From NCBI GenBank assembly GCA_007922225.1, contig ML679966.1:35158793-35222792 (forward strand): a stretch of 64,000 nucleotides of DNA, read 5' to 3'. The stretch's first letter is position 1; every line of letters begins with the position of its first letter. The notes beneath the pieces are model-generated. The model saw nothing but the letters and a program-made list of their open reading frames with translations. It searched no databases and was not told the origin of the DNA. A program made the position numbers and the translations under genes. This document shows positions 12,801 through 24,800 of this stretch, one piece after another. This DNA is from Emydura subglobosa (Eukaryota; Chordata; Testudines; Chelidae).

Positions 12801-15800
12801 TGAGGTGATGTTATGTAGGTGTACTATAATGTTTTTATAAAACTTTTCATGCGTCGAGAATAGGCATTTAATGAAATATACACATGTGTTGCAGATCTGT
12901 CAAGCAGGTTTGGTTTTAGTCTTACATTTTACAGACAGGTTTATGATATGCACTTGTTCAGAAAGTCTCCTTCATCATCCTTCCGTGCTTCGAGTAATTC
13001 AAAAATAACCATTAAGAGCTGTGGCTTTGGTTCTTCCAGTCCCGTGCTTTAATTGTGCTGCTGCCAGCTCTTTATCTTCAAAGTTGTTACTAAAATAGAA
13101 TCTGCCATCCTTCCTAAGTTCAGTGGAAAAAAACTCCACTGTTGTTACCTAATATTAACTGGGACTACTTGCCAGAAAACTTAAGTACTCCAAATATAAA
13201 ACATCCTCCAGAAGCCCCTTTGAAAAAGGATCCTGCTTTGAAGTTCTGTCTCTTGTACTGTATTCACTTACAACACAAATGCCTTTTGAGGAAAAAATAC
13301 TAATATTGTTCAGAAAGTTGAACCTGGAAAATTATGAAATACTCCTAAAAAAGTCACTCTAATTGCCTGTGGTAAAGGGTGTGTTTTTTTTAATTTGCTA
13401 GGATAATTGAAATCTTTGAGGAAAGATATGTAGGTGCTATTGTGATAGTTTTTAAAGCTTATTACCTTTTTCTTTTTAATATTGCATTTAAAAAGATGCC
13501 ATTTATACATTTATGATGTAAAAATATTTTTATATTATTGCATTCTCATTCAAGCATATCACATAATTTTAGGATATTACTGATTCTTAGTGCCAACACA
13601 TTGTGGCACTGCTCCCCATTAACAGAAGCTGTAACATTTTGTGGAGATTTGCCACACTTGGACTGAGTGGGGTGGGTTAAAGGCAGTATCCCAAAATAAA
13701 GTGATGGATGTATATGAGGTCATCTGTCTGGACTAGCCTTCAGGTGAAGTCCAGCATTGCAAGGGATTAATTTATGCTTCAACACTTTCCTCTCACAAAA
13801 GAAATAACTGGATCGAACTTACTTACATCACTCAGATGTGTGAAAAAGACACTCCTGAGCAACGCATGTTACAGTGATCCAAATTCTGTCCACACTGGTG
13901 CTATGTCAGCAGGAGACGCTCTCCCACCAATATATCTTCCGCCTCTCGCGAAGGTGGAGTAATTATGCCGACGGGAGAGTGCTCTCCCGTTAGCTTACAG
14001 CGTCTTCACCAGATGTGCTACAGCTGTGCAGCTGCAACAGATGTTGAGGAGTTGCTTGAGTTCAGTAGTTCTGTTTCCTCTAGCTCCAAAACCAGTAGGC
14101 TTTTGGAGCTTGCCATCTCCTGATTTTCTCATTTCAGGTGGAAAATTAACTCTTAAATTTCTTGGTTTGGACAACAATCTATGTTTTACAACGTAAACTA
14201 TTTAATTGCCTTAGAATTAAGGTTGTTGAAATGTATTATATGTCAACTCACTCATTTAAAAAACAAGCAAATCGCTATTTAATATAAGGTTTATCTAGTA
14301 CTCTATCTCAGCTTGTATACTTAACTACCCTGCTCTCATGCATAAATGAGACAGGAAAGCTGGTAAGACAGTACAGTCTGAAGTGCCAGCAGAATGTGGC
14401 TGACACTCAGTTATACTTTCATTTTATGCCCTAATACCCAGATATGCTCAGACTCCATTGCTGCACAATAAATTCACTTTCAATTCTAGAATAGAATCCA
14501 CTCATAATATATACATCTAGTTTCTTTTGGTCACGCTCAAAGCAAAACCTTACTGCTGACTTCTGCAAGGTGAAAGGTATGTTACCTATAGAAGTGTAGT
14601 ATTTTAGTGCATGAGAAAGTCTGAGGATGGACCCAATGAATGTGATTGGGTCTGAGCTTTGTTCGGTGTGCATATTAAGAATCCTCACAAAGCTAATGAA
14701 AGCACCTTTCCAAACGCTCTTTCTGAATAACATGAGGGAGAGATTGGAGTCTTTTCAGACTCCATAGATGTTGGTTCTCCTAGTGGAAGCACTGTTGTCC
14801 ATAACGACCTTTATGTTGCTGTTAAGTCTGCCACACTGCTCACGTGCCCTATTTTGGATTCTCATTTGTGCTGATAACGTGAATGCCTTTTTAGAGTACA
14901 GTGCAGCCCATTAATGTTACTTTGGGAGTTTTAGCTCTTGATTTTCATGGCTTTTGTGCCTTCAATACTTCAATGTTAATGCAGCGTGGGGTTTTTGTAT
15001 TGAGTTTTGTCCACACACAAAAGAGAAGAAAAGGGCAAACTTTTAGTGATTTCATATTAAAATAAATTTCCAATATATTCGGTTATTTGAGTAATTTCTT
15101 GGTGCTGTTACTGAAATATGTCTAAATGGAACATGTTTGCTTCAAATTATCTCTGATTTTTTTTAGTTTTTTATATTTTAAAAATGTCCTTTACAATGTT
15201 CTAGAATATATACATACCTGGAGTCTTGTGAAAAATAAATTATTAGCAGATGCTTTCATATTGAAGCTGAACATTTCAAGCTGATCATGATTTGATGATT
15301 CAATAAACTTTCTGTAAATATTTACTGTAGTAAAATAACAAATTGTCACCTTTTCACGCAGAAAATGGTATATTATTTGTAGTTACTTTAGACAGGAAAT
15401 TTTGCTTTAAACAAAACCTTAAACATACTATTTTACCTGTGGTATAGGACTGAAAAAGATAATTAATACAATCTGCACAGATCCTTAGGCAAAAGTTTTT
15501 AAATTTGAGTTCCTAAAAGTAAGACACTTACATCCATATTTAGACACCCAAGGAAAGTATCTTTGCTTTCAGATGTGAGCATCCATAATTCCGATTGAAA
15601 TCGGTGAAAAGAATTGCATTGCAATGAAGTAGTGGGACTAATGAACACTTACTTAGGTGTTGAACTTTAGGCACCCAAGTTTGAAAATTTTGATCATAGT
15701 CTTTTAGTCTCTGATCCTGCAAAAACTTGTCTTTTAAAACTCAGCAGAACTACTTTTATGCATAAAGTTGTGCATGTTCATAAGGGTTTCCAGTATTGGG

Positions 15801-18800
15801 CAGTAAGATGCAGGATTTGCCAGTCTTTCCACTGACGTCAGTGGGATCTGAATCAGAGTCAAGGGTAGATATGTGTACTTGGTGAAATATTGTGATACAT
15901 ATTCTATTAAACCCAATTGTAGTTGAGGTTAGTTTGGAGTTTTAGGGGAGTTTAAATTATGTAATTCAGCTTTGCTCCCAAAAGGTTACAGTTCCTTTTT
16001 TGACACGTTAAGAAACAAACAAAATGACAACACAATAACAAAACAGCCTTGGCTGTTTTTTATTTGCTTTCTGGTTTTTGAACGTTTAGGGTGCGCTTGG
16101 GTCACATTTTCAAGATATTGTTTGCAACTTACTGTTTTTTGTTTTGTAGTTTTAATTGAAAACAATTCTCAGGAGCTGAGGTTTTAAATAAAACACCAAA
16201 TATCATGAGACTCGAGATAAAATCACAAGAGTTGTTAACACTGTGAATGCCATGATTCTTTCTTTAAGGACAGGAAAATTAAATACTTTTGTTCTTTATT
16301 TTGATGACATAACTTTAATTATCTCTGCTAATAATGAACACAAATTATTGCTTAAATTGACTTAGCATGCCTCTCATATTTTTATTTCTTAGGAATACCA
16401 ATAACTGTGCCACCACCAGGTAATTTCTTTACATAATTTTCTAAAGCATTGTTGAGAAATCTGAAACTTAAATTTGAATGTGCAACATGCAGTTGCCTAC
16501 ATCCGCCTGTTACTATCAAGATAAAAATTCATAAATATAAAACTATATTTGTAGATATAGACCTGGTTGATTTTATGCAAAGTAGAGATGGAACAGTTTT
16601 AATATTCCTGATTATGGGACAAACGTACCACTTCCTTGAGAATTACACTTTTTTTTTTTTTTGCCAGAGAAGAAGCTCATTAAAATTATTCAGAGACTTG
16701 TTGAGCTGCTGGTACAAAGCATTTTTGATAACCTTTCAGGAGTTGCATCACAATAGAAAATACTTAAAAGTAAATGTTTTAAGATTGATGACAGATGAAA
16801 TTAAGACACTGAAAATATGTACATATTTAGGACTTGATTCTGCTTTTCATTACGTAGTTATGTCTTGTGCAGTCTTACATAATCACTTATTGCTCACTAA
16901 CTGTAGGTGGTAATTCTTTGCTTCAGCTCAGCTTCTCTGGAATTAGTATGCCATTGCATAGCTAACTCAATTTTTGATGTTGAATTAAATATTTCAGGTT
17001 TTCCTCCCCCACCTGGAGGTCCGCCACCTTCTCTTATACCAACAATAGAAAGGTAAATTTTGTTTGAAATAATTTATTAATCAGTATTCAACCTTTGTAA
17101 AATAAGACTTAAAAAATATTCTTACAGTAACCATAACTGTTATGTTCCTTATATAGAAATAAATTCTGCTTTTGTCGTCTTTTTCTGTCTTGGTTTTTCC
17201 CCAGAGTTACGGTAGTCTAAAATTTCAGAAGGCTTTAATACAGCTAACATGGTTTGTGTATAAAGTACTTTGCTATCTGTCATTCTTTAGAGCTATCTAG
17301 GTATATTGATGCCAAGATTTAAGAACAAAGCAGCTATCCCATTAGTTAGGATGCTGATTATTCAGCGATTCTCTGGTTGTCTAGTGGCTTATTTAACTTA
17401 ATTTTACTGTTTTTCTCTGGAACAGCATACATACTTCACACACACAAAAAGTTAAGGTTGCAAAGTCAAGCACTCAAAGGCCAGGAAAGGCTGGAAATCA
17501 TGTTGCCTATGAAACTGTTGACACTCATTGCCATAGTATCAGAGTGCTTCACAACATCCCTATAAAGTAAAAGGTAAAATTATCCCGATGTTACAGGTGA
17601 GGATCTGAGACAGAGATTAAGGCAAGAATTGTCATGTCCACAAGTATAGGGAGCCTAACTTGAGATAAAGAGGGCCTGATTTTTAAAAAAAAATAATTAA
17701 CATTTTTATTGCACTTAATGTTGAAAACTCAGGTCCCATTGACTTTAGTTGCAGTTGTGAGTATTCAGCACTTCTGCAAATCAGACCCCAGATATCTCAA
17801 GCTGGATCCCCAGATAATGAACCATGCACAGTGGTCACCTGTGAAAAGTTGGTTTAAATTCCTTCCCAGCATCACATAGGAACTTTGTGGGGGAAGCAGG
17901 GATAGAACCTATTTCTCCAAGGAGGCATTTCAGTTTTCTAAACTACAAGACCATCCTTTCTCTTCCTGTAGTTCCCTGCCTTATTTTCTACATACTTTCC
18001 TGCTTTGCAGCAAGTCAGGTTCTGCCTGCCACAACACCCACTAATTCAGACCTGGTCTACACTTAAAAGATAGGTCGGTGTAGCTGGGCACTTTTTTAAA
18101 AATTCAAAACTTTGTACTGCATAGTTAAGCCACCCTAACTTCTAGTGGATATGCAGCCAGGTCGATGGAAGAATTCCTCCATAGACCGAGCTGCCACCAC
18201 TTGGAGAAGTGGATTACCTATATCGATGGAAAAATTCCTTCCATTGCTGTAGGAAGTATCTGCACTATGGTGCTACAGCAGCATAGCTGCAGCTTTGCCT
18301 CTGTAGAACTTGTAGTGTTAAGATGGCCCTGAATATCCTGTATGCTGAATAATTAAGGATAAGATTTTTGTCACGGAAGTCACAGAATCTAGAGACCACC
18401 ATGAAATTATCCTCTTCAGCTTCTGCTCTGTGCTCTGGGGGCTGTCAGTTTCTGGGGGCTGCAGGGTCCCCGGAGCTCTCAACTGCTACAGGCAGCAAGG
18501 ATTTCAGAGCTCTGGGGAGAGGAGGTAGTTCTCAGCTGCGGGGGACCCTCAGCTCTGAGCTGCTGCCTGCGGAAGCCCTGCTGAAGTCAGCCGCAGCGAG
18601 ACCCCTAGCTCCAAGCCAGCACAGGCGGCAGGGAACCCAGCAGCTCCCAGCTGCTGCAGTTGACCCTGCAGCTGTGAGCTGGAGTCGTGGAGAGGGGACC
18701 CCAGACCTGCAAGCCGCTGCAGGCAGCGTGGGCACCCGCTGCTAGCAGCAGAGTCCACGCTGCTGTCTGCTGGCATTGGCAGCAGGAACCCCTTGGCTCT

Positions 18801-21800
18801 GTGCCGCCACAGGTGGCGGGGAGCCCACAACCATGAGCTGGGGTGGCAGTGAGGGGACCTTGGAGCCCCAAGCCACTGTGGGCAGTGGGGGCTCTCCACT
18901 GCTGTCCACCTTGATAAGTGCACCCCACCAGAGCCCCGTGGTGGGCGGCAGGGAATCTGTGGCTCTGAGCATCTGCCAATAGCAGAGTTCATGCTGCTGT
19001 CTACTGTGGCTGGCAGGATGAACCCCCTGGATCTAAGCTTCCACAGACAGTAGAGAGCTTGGAGCCAAGAGCTGGGACGGTGGTGAAGGGATCCTGGAGC
19101 CCCAAGCCACGGCAGGATGCAGGGACCTGATGGTGGCAGGGACCCTGCGGCTCTGAGCCACTGCCGGCAGCAGGGTCCTCGCAGCCCCCTGCCACCACAG
19201 GCAGCCCCCATCAGTGAGGGGACTCTGGAGCCACAAGCTGCTGTGGACAGTGGGGGCACTCTAGTGAGCACATGCAAACTGGGATTTTTCAGTGGTTTAT
19301 AACTTGGCCAAATTTAGGTGGAATTTCACAGGGACTGTAAAGGTACATTGCTGACATCAGAGCAGCCCTTTGTCATATTTCAAGTCCTTGCTCCACAGTA
19401 TAGAGGGGATAACACTTCTCAGTGAAACAGCTGAATTTTTTTTAACGTTGGTCATGCACAAATATACATTCCCACCAGCCAGAATGTTAAAACTCACTGA
19501 AGGAAATAAAATACTTAATATTTATATAAAATATTATCATATATGAAGCCCTTTTTGCCAATAAAGGGAACACAGCCAATACAGAGAATTGTTTTAAAGG
19601 CCTGAAGTGTATGTTAGCTTGACCATTTTGTTTCTTTGGATCATTGTGGGGTTTTTTTATTGCTATTTTTATTAATTATGAGAATAAATTATATAGGTTC
19701 CTCAGTATAGTAGAAATTTAAAAAAAAATTATTTAGTTTATATTAAAACCTTGAATCTCCAACTTTGAAAAATATCCTAAAATGTTGAGACATTGCATAA
19801 GGCTTTCATTATTCTATTTTTAAAACCATATTGATCCAAAAGCCTTTTTATACTGTGAGGCTGTCTTTAAGAACTAAAGTAGCACTTAAGTAAATGTGTT
19901 AAATAAGGTGTAGATGATTAATTCAAGCTATCTAGGAAACGATAAAACTTATCAAAGGTTATGGAAAATTGAATTTAAACCCTGTGTGCACATCATCCTT
20001 TTCAACCTCTATATTTTACCTATTTAAGTTGGCTACAATTGAAAGAAGTAGCTCTAGAAAATATGAAGTTGATTTAGAAGAATATTTATAGAACAATCCA
20101 TTTGAAGCCCACCTGTTTTTATATACATATGTGTTTGAAAAAAATTGGATTCACTTGCATACCTACTTATTTAACAGGAAGGATAAGAGGAAGCTTTCAT
20201 TCACAAATGTGCTTGTTGCCAAGCAATTGGGCATGGAGTATGATTTCTTTGCCAATATTTGTAACTGTTTTTGGAATAAAAGCAACATATTGAAATAGAA
20301 AATCCAGTGAGGACAAGACAGAATAGTTTATATGTTCTATAAAACATTCAGATATTTTTGGAAACAAATGTTTTAAAAAAATGAGGAATGTTAAGGGAGA
20401 ATATGAATCCTTTCTACATCAGTATTAATTAAAATATTTACATATTAGACATCTGTGTTTGTTCATTGCAATTGATAATTAAATTGTTTTTATAGTAGGA
20501 AGGCTTACAATGGAGAATATATTATTTAAATTTATCTCTTTAAAAAAATATACTGTTTTAGTCACATATTTCTAAGAATTGTGAAGAATAAAATCAGGTA
20601 ATATGTATATAGATTCATGTAGGTGTGGGCAGAAACCTGACTTGTATATTTACCTTTCAACAGTGGACATTCCTCTGGCTATGACGGCCGCTCTGCTCGT
20701 GCATTTCCGTGTGAGTATGGTATCAGCTTTGAGGATTTTACTTAAGCTTTGTTAAAAATTGTTTAAAATAGCTTTAGCTGCATTGTTTCAGTTAAAATGC
20801 AAACAAGAATCTATCCACTAATCAAAATAAGATGGTGCAAAAGATCAAAATGAGTATCATCATGACTGAATACTGGCACCTCATATTAACAGCTACTGGT
20901 AAATACCTGCTATTTGTTGATTCATTTTCATGACGTCTAAATTGAAATTTCTATGGTGGGCATCTTCCCATTCTGCTTCAATGCAAATGTGTGGGTTTTT
21001 TTTTTTTAAACTTTGCAAACCTAGTAGAATTCAGAGTGTATCAATAGCAGGTGGACAAACATAATTTTCTCTTCAGGTACGTTCAAAATTGTACCCAACA
21101 AAATCTGTAACAGTGGCTGGAAAGATGCATACTCTTTTTGTTAAGTTATTTTCCCTACAGGATGCTGTAAACTTGTTAGCAGATGTCAGCAGAAGGAAAG
21201 TAGTTGAGTAATTCAGTATTTTCTTGGTATAAATGTGTGCTGAGGGGCACAAGATAATATAGTAAACTACAACACTCCCATTGTGCGTGCGTGCACGTGC
21301 GCGCCCCCTTTCCAGAGCAAGTTTTTCATTTACTATTTAAAAAAAAAAAGTAAGGAGGATTGATTTTAAATCACAGTTCGTAATCGTGACTTAGATCAGG
21401 AACAGGAAACCTTCATTTAAATCGTGTTTTAATTGTGTTTTGTATATGTACTTTCGTTCTTTTCCTAAAGAAAGATTGATTCTCATTGGTTGATAACCAT
21501 TAAAACATGTTCACTTGAAACTCAGTACAGCCTTTATACTAAGTGTGGCACTTTTTTTCTTTTTTTGCTAACTAGGAGGATACACACTGTATCTTTACAC
21601 ATTTACTTAAGCAGTTTATATAACTTAATTTACATTTATTCAGATTCTTAATTTTTACATATGTTAGAAAATTGTGAATAATGAATTTCTTCTTTACTAG
21701 ATTATGATTAATTTTTTTCTTGTGATTTGTGTCAAGCTCTGTTTGGATGGTAATTTAAATTAATAGAATCATAAAGGATTAGGATTGAAAGGGACTTTAG

Positions 21801-24800
21801 GGGGTTAACTAATCCAGCTCCCTACTCAAAGCAGGACGACCCCCAACTAAATCATCCCAGCCACGGCTTTGTCAAGTTGGGCCTTAAAAAATCTCTAAGG
21901 ATGGAGATTCCACCACCTCCCTAGGTAACTCATTCCAGTGCTTCACCACCCTTCTCGTGAAAAAGCTTTTCCTAATATCCAACCTAGACCTCCCCCACTG
22001 CAACTTGAGACCATTACTCCTTGTCCTGTCATCTGCCATCACTGAGAACAGCCTACCTCCATCTTCTTTGGAACCCCCCTTCAGGTAGTTGAAGGCTGCT
22101 ATCAAATCCTCCCTCACTCTTCTCTTCTGCAGACTAAATAATCCAGTTTCTTCAGCCTCTCCTCATAAATCGTGTGCTCCAGCCATCTAATCATTTTCAT
22201 TGCATCCACTGGATTCTCTCCAATTTGTCCACATTCTTCCTGTAGTGGAGGTCCCAAAACTGGACACAGTACTCCAAATGTGGCCTCACCAGTGCTGGAT
22301 AGAGGGGAGTAATCACTTTCCTTGATCTACTAGCAATGCTCCTACTAATACAGCCCAACATGCTATTAGCCTTCTTGGCAAGAAGGGCACACTGTTGACT
22401 TATATCCAGCTTCTCATTCACTGTAATCCGCAGATCCTTTTCTGCAGAACTGTTGCTTAGCCAGCCTATAGCAGTGCACGGGATTCTTCCATCCTAACTC
22501 TGCACTTATCCTTGTCCTGATTCTTCAGTCCTAACTCTGCACGTGTCTTGTTGAACCTCATCAAATTTCTTTTGGCCCTATACTCCAATTTGTCTAGGTC
22601 ACTCTGTATCCTGTCCCTACCCTCCAGCATATCTACCACTCCCCCCATCTTAGTGTCATTTGCAAACTTGCTGAGGGTGCAAGCCACCCCATCCTCCAGA
22701 TCATTAATGAAGATGTTCAACAAAACCCGCCCCAGGATCGACCCTGAACCACTCCGCTTGATACCAGCTGCCAACTAGACATTGAATTGTTGATCACTAC
22801 TCCTTGAACCCAATGATCTAGCCAGCTTTCTATCCACCTTATAGTGCATTCATCCATCCCTTACTTCTTTAACTTGCAGGCAAGAATACTGTTGGAGATT
22901 GTATAAAAAGCAATGCTAAAGTCAAGATATATCACATCCACACTTTCCCCATATCCACAGAATCAGTCATCTCATCATAGAAGGCAGTCAGGTTGGTCAG
23001 GCATGATTTACCCTTGGTGAATCCATGCTGACTGTTCCTGATCACCTTCCTCTCTTCCAAGTGCCTCAAAATGGATTCCTTGAGGACCTGCTCCATGATT
23101 TTCCTCTGGACTAAGGTGAGGCTGACAGGTCTGCAGTTCCCTGGATCCTCTTCCTTTCCTTTTTAAAAGATGAGCACTATATTTGCCTTTTTCCAGTCGT
23201 CAAGGACCTCCCCCCTGATTGGCTCAAGTTTTCAAAGATAATGGTCAATGGGTCTGTAGTCATATCCGCCAACTCCCTCAGCATCTTCGGATGCATTGCA
23301 TCCGGCTCCATGGACTTGTGCACTTCCAGGTTTTCTGAATAGTCCTGCACCTGTTCTTTCGCCTTTGAAGGTGCTCACTTCCTCCCCGTACTGTGCTGCC
23401 CAGTGCAATAGTCTGGCATCTGACTGTGTCTGTGAAGACAGAAGCAAAAAAAGCATTGAGTACATCAGCTTTTTCCACATCATCTGTCACTAAGTTGCCT
23501 CTCCCATTCAGTAAAGGGCCCACACTTTCCCTGATGGCCACCTTCTTGCTAACATATCTGTAGAAACTCTTCTTGTTACCCTTCATGTCCCTTGCTAGCT
23601 GCAACTCCATCTGTGCTTTGGCCTTCCTGATTTCACTTCTGCATGCTCAAGCAATATTTTTATACTCCTCCTTAGTCATCTGTCCAAGCTTCCACTTGTA
23701 AGCTTCCTTTTTGTGTTTAAACTCATTGAAGATTTCTCTGTTAATGCAAGCAGGTTGCCTGCAATATTTGCTCTTTTTTCTGCAATCAGGATGTTTTTTC
23801 CTGCACCCTCAATAAGGTTTCTTTAAAATACAGCCAGCTCTCCTGGACAACTTTCTACCTCATATTAGCCTCCAAGTAGATCCTGCCCATGAGCTCCCTG
23901 AGGGAATCAAAGTCTGCTTTTCTGAAGTCCAGGGTCAGTATTCTGCTGCTCTCCCTTCCTTCCTTTCTTCCTTCCTTCCTTTTGTCAGGATCCTGAACTC
24001 GAACATCTCATGGTCACTGTTGCCCAGGTTGCTGTCTACTTCTACTTCCCCTACCAATTCTTCCCTGTTTGTGAGCAGCAGGTCAAGAAGAACTCAGCCC
24101 CTACTTGGTTCTTCCAGCACTTGAATCAGGAAGTTGTTCCCAACTCTCTCTAAAAACTTTCTGGATTGTCTCTGCACTGCTGTATTGCTCTCCCAGCAGA
24201 TGTCAGGATGATTGAAGTCCTCCATGAGAACCAGGGCCTCTGATCTGGAAATTTCCATTAGTTGTCTGAAGAAAGCCTCGTCTACCTCATCCTCCGACTC
24301 TGGTGGTCTATAGCAGATGCCTACCACAACATTACCCTTGTTGCTGTCACCTCTAAATTTAATCCAGAGATGCTCAGCAGGCTTTTCTCCAGTTTCATAC
24401 TGGAGTTCTGAGCAGTCATACTGCTCTCTTACATACAGTGCAGCTCCTCCACCTTTTTTCCCCTGCTTCTCCTTCCTGAACAGTTTATATCTATCCATGA
24501 TAGTGCTACAGTTAATTGAAATAAAAATGCACAACAGCACGTTCATTTCTTTATTAAATAAAACTACCATAGGTGCTGGATACATAAGAAAAAGAAATGT
24601 ATCAAAACACGTTTTGCTTTTAAAGCTAGTTATTTATTAAACAAAGGAAGTATTATCTGTAGTTAATTAATTAAACCTTTTGTTTCTGGTCACCTGTCTG
24701 TCAGGGCTTTAGAATTAGCAGATCTCATCCTCTCACACTTAATTTTTATTCATAGCTTGGAAGAGGAAAACAAGCTCTTCTATTTTTTTCAACTCCCAGC

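Larger units (their letters stand above)
11595..16392. other. FIP1L1 intron, about 4.8 kb
   Basis: It contains a GT/GA microsatellite (12521-12553), a DNA-element remnant (13888-14040) and an eroded ancient repeat (about 15530-15700). The stretch 12060-12450 is pyrimidine-rich and GC-richer than its surroundings without a recognised identity. No exon was found. Confidence 0.55.
17053..20663. other. FIP1L1 intron, repeat-rich
   Basis: This 3.6 kb intron carries a short family-Y copy (17451-17500), an interrupted MIR (17530-17940), a DNA element (18050-18331), a GC-rich minisatellite (18380-19262) and family-X copy A (19262-19460). From 19470 to 20663 it is AT-rich with nothing recognised. Confidence 0.6.
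21763..24505 (-). mobile_element. CR1 non-LTR retrotransposon (LINE), 5'-truncated, about 2.7 kb
   Basis: Read on the minus strand, the element begins within the ORF2 endonuclease and runs through reverse transcriptase to the CR1 3' end (plus-strand aatagaatcataaaggatt at 21763). Endonuclease remnants lie at about 24094-24500 ([34 protein letters not shown]). Reverse transcriptase is at 22466-22774 and continues to 21884. The frame is broken by several frameshifts and stops. The active-site motif FADD reads FAND at 22655-22666, so the enzyme would be dead even without frameshifts. CR1 copies are normally 5'-truncated by incomplete reverse transcription. Order and spacing match chelonian CR1 as I remember it. 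Confidence 0.95.

Noticed and set aside
16449..16913. 154-codon plus-strand frame just after the FIP1L1 microexon
   Set aside because: AT-rich, includes a poly-Phe run from a T tract, no domain recognised, and lies wholly in the intron between two good FIP1L1 exons.
18549..19277. 242-codon open frame on the minus strand and a 125-codon frame on the plus strand
   Set aside because: Both are low-complexity readings of the GC-rich minisatellite; long frames occur on both strands and none shows a domain or splice logic.
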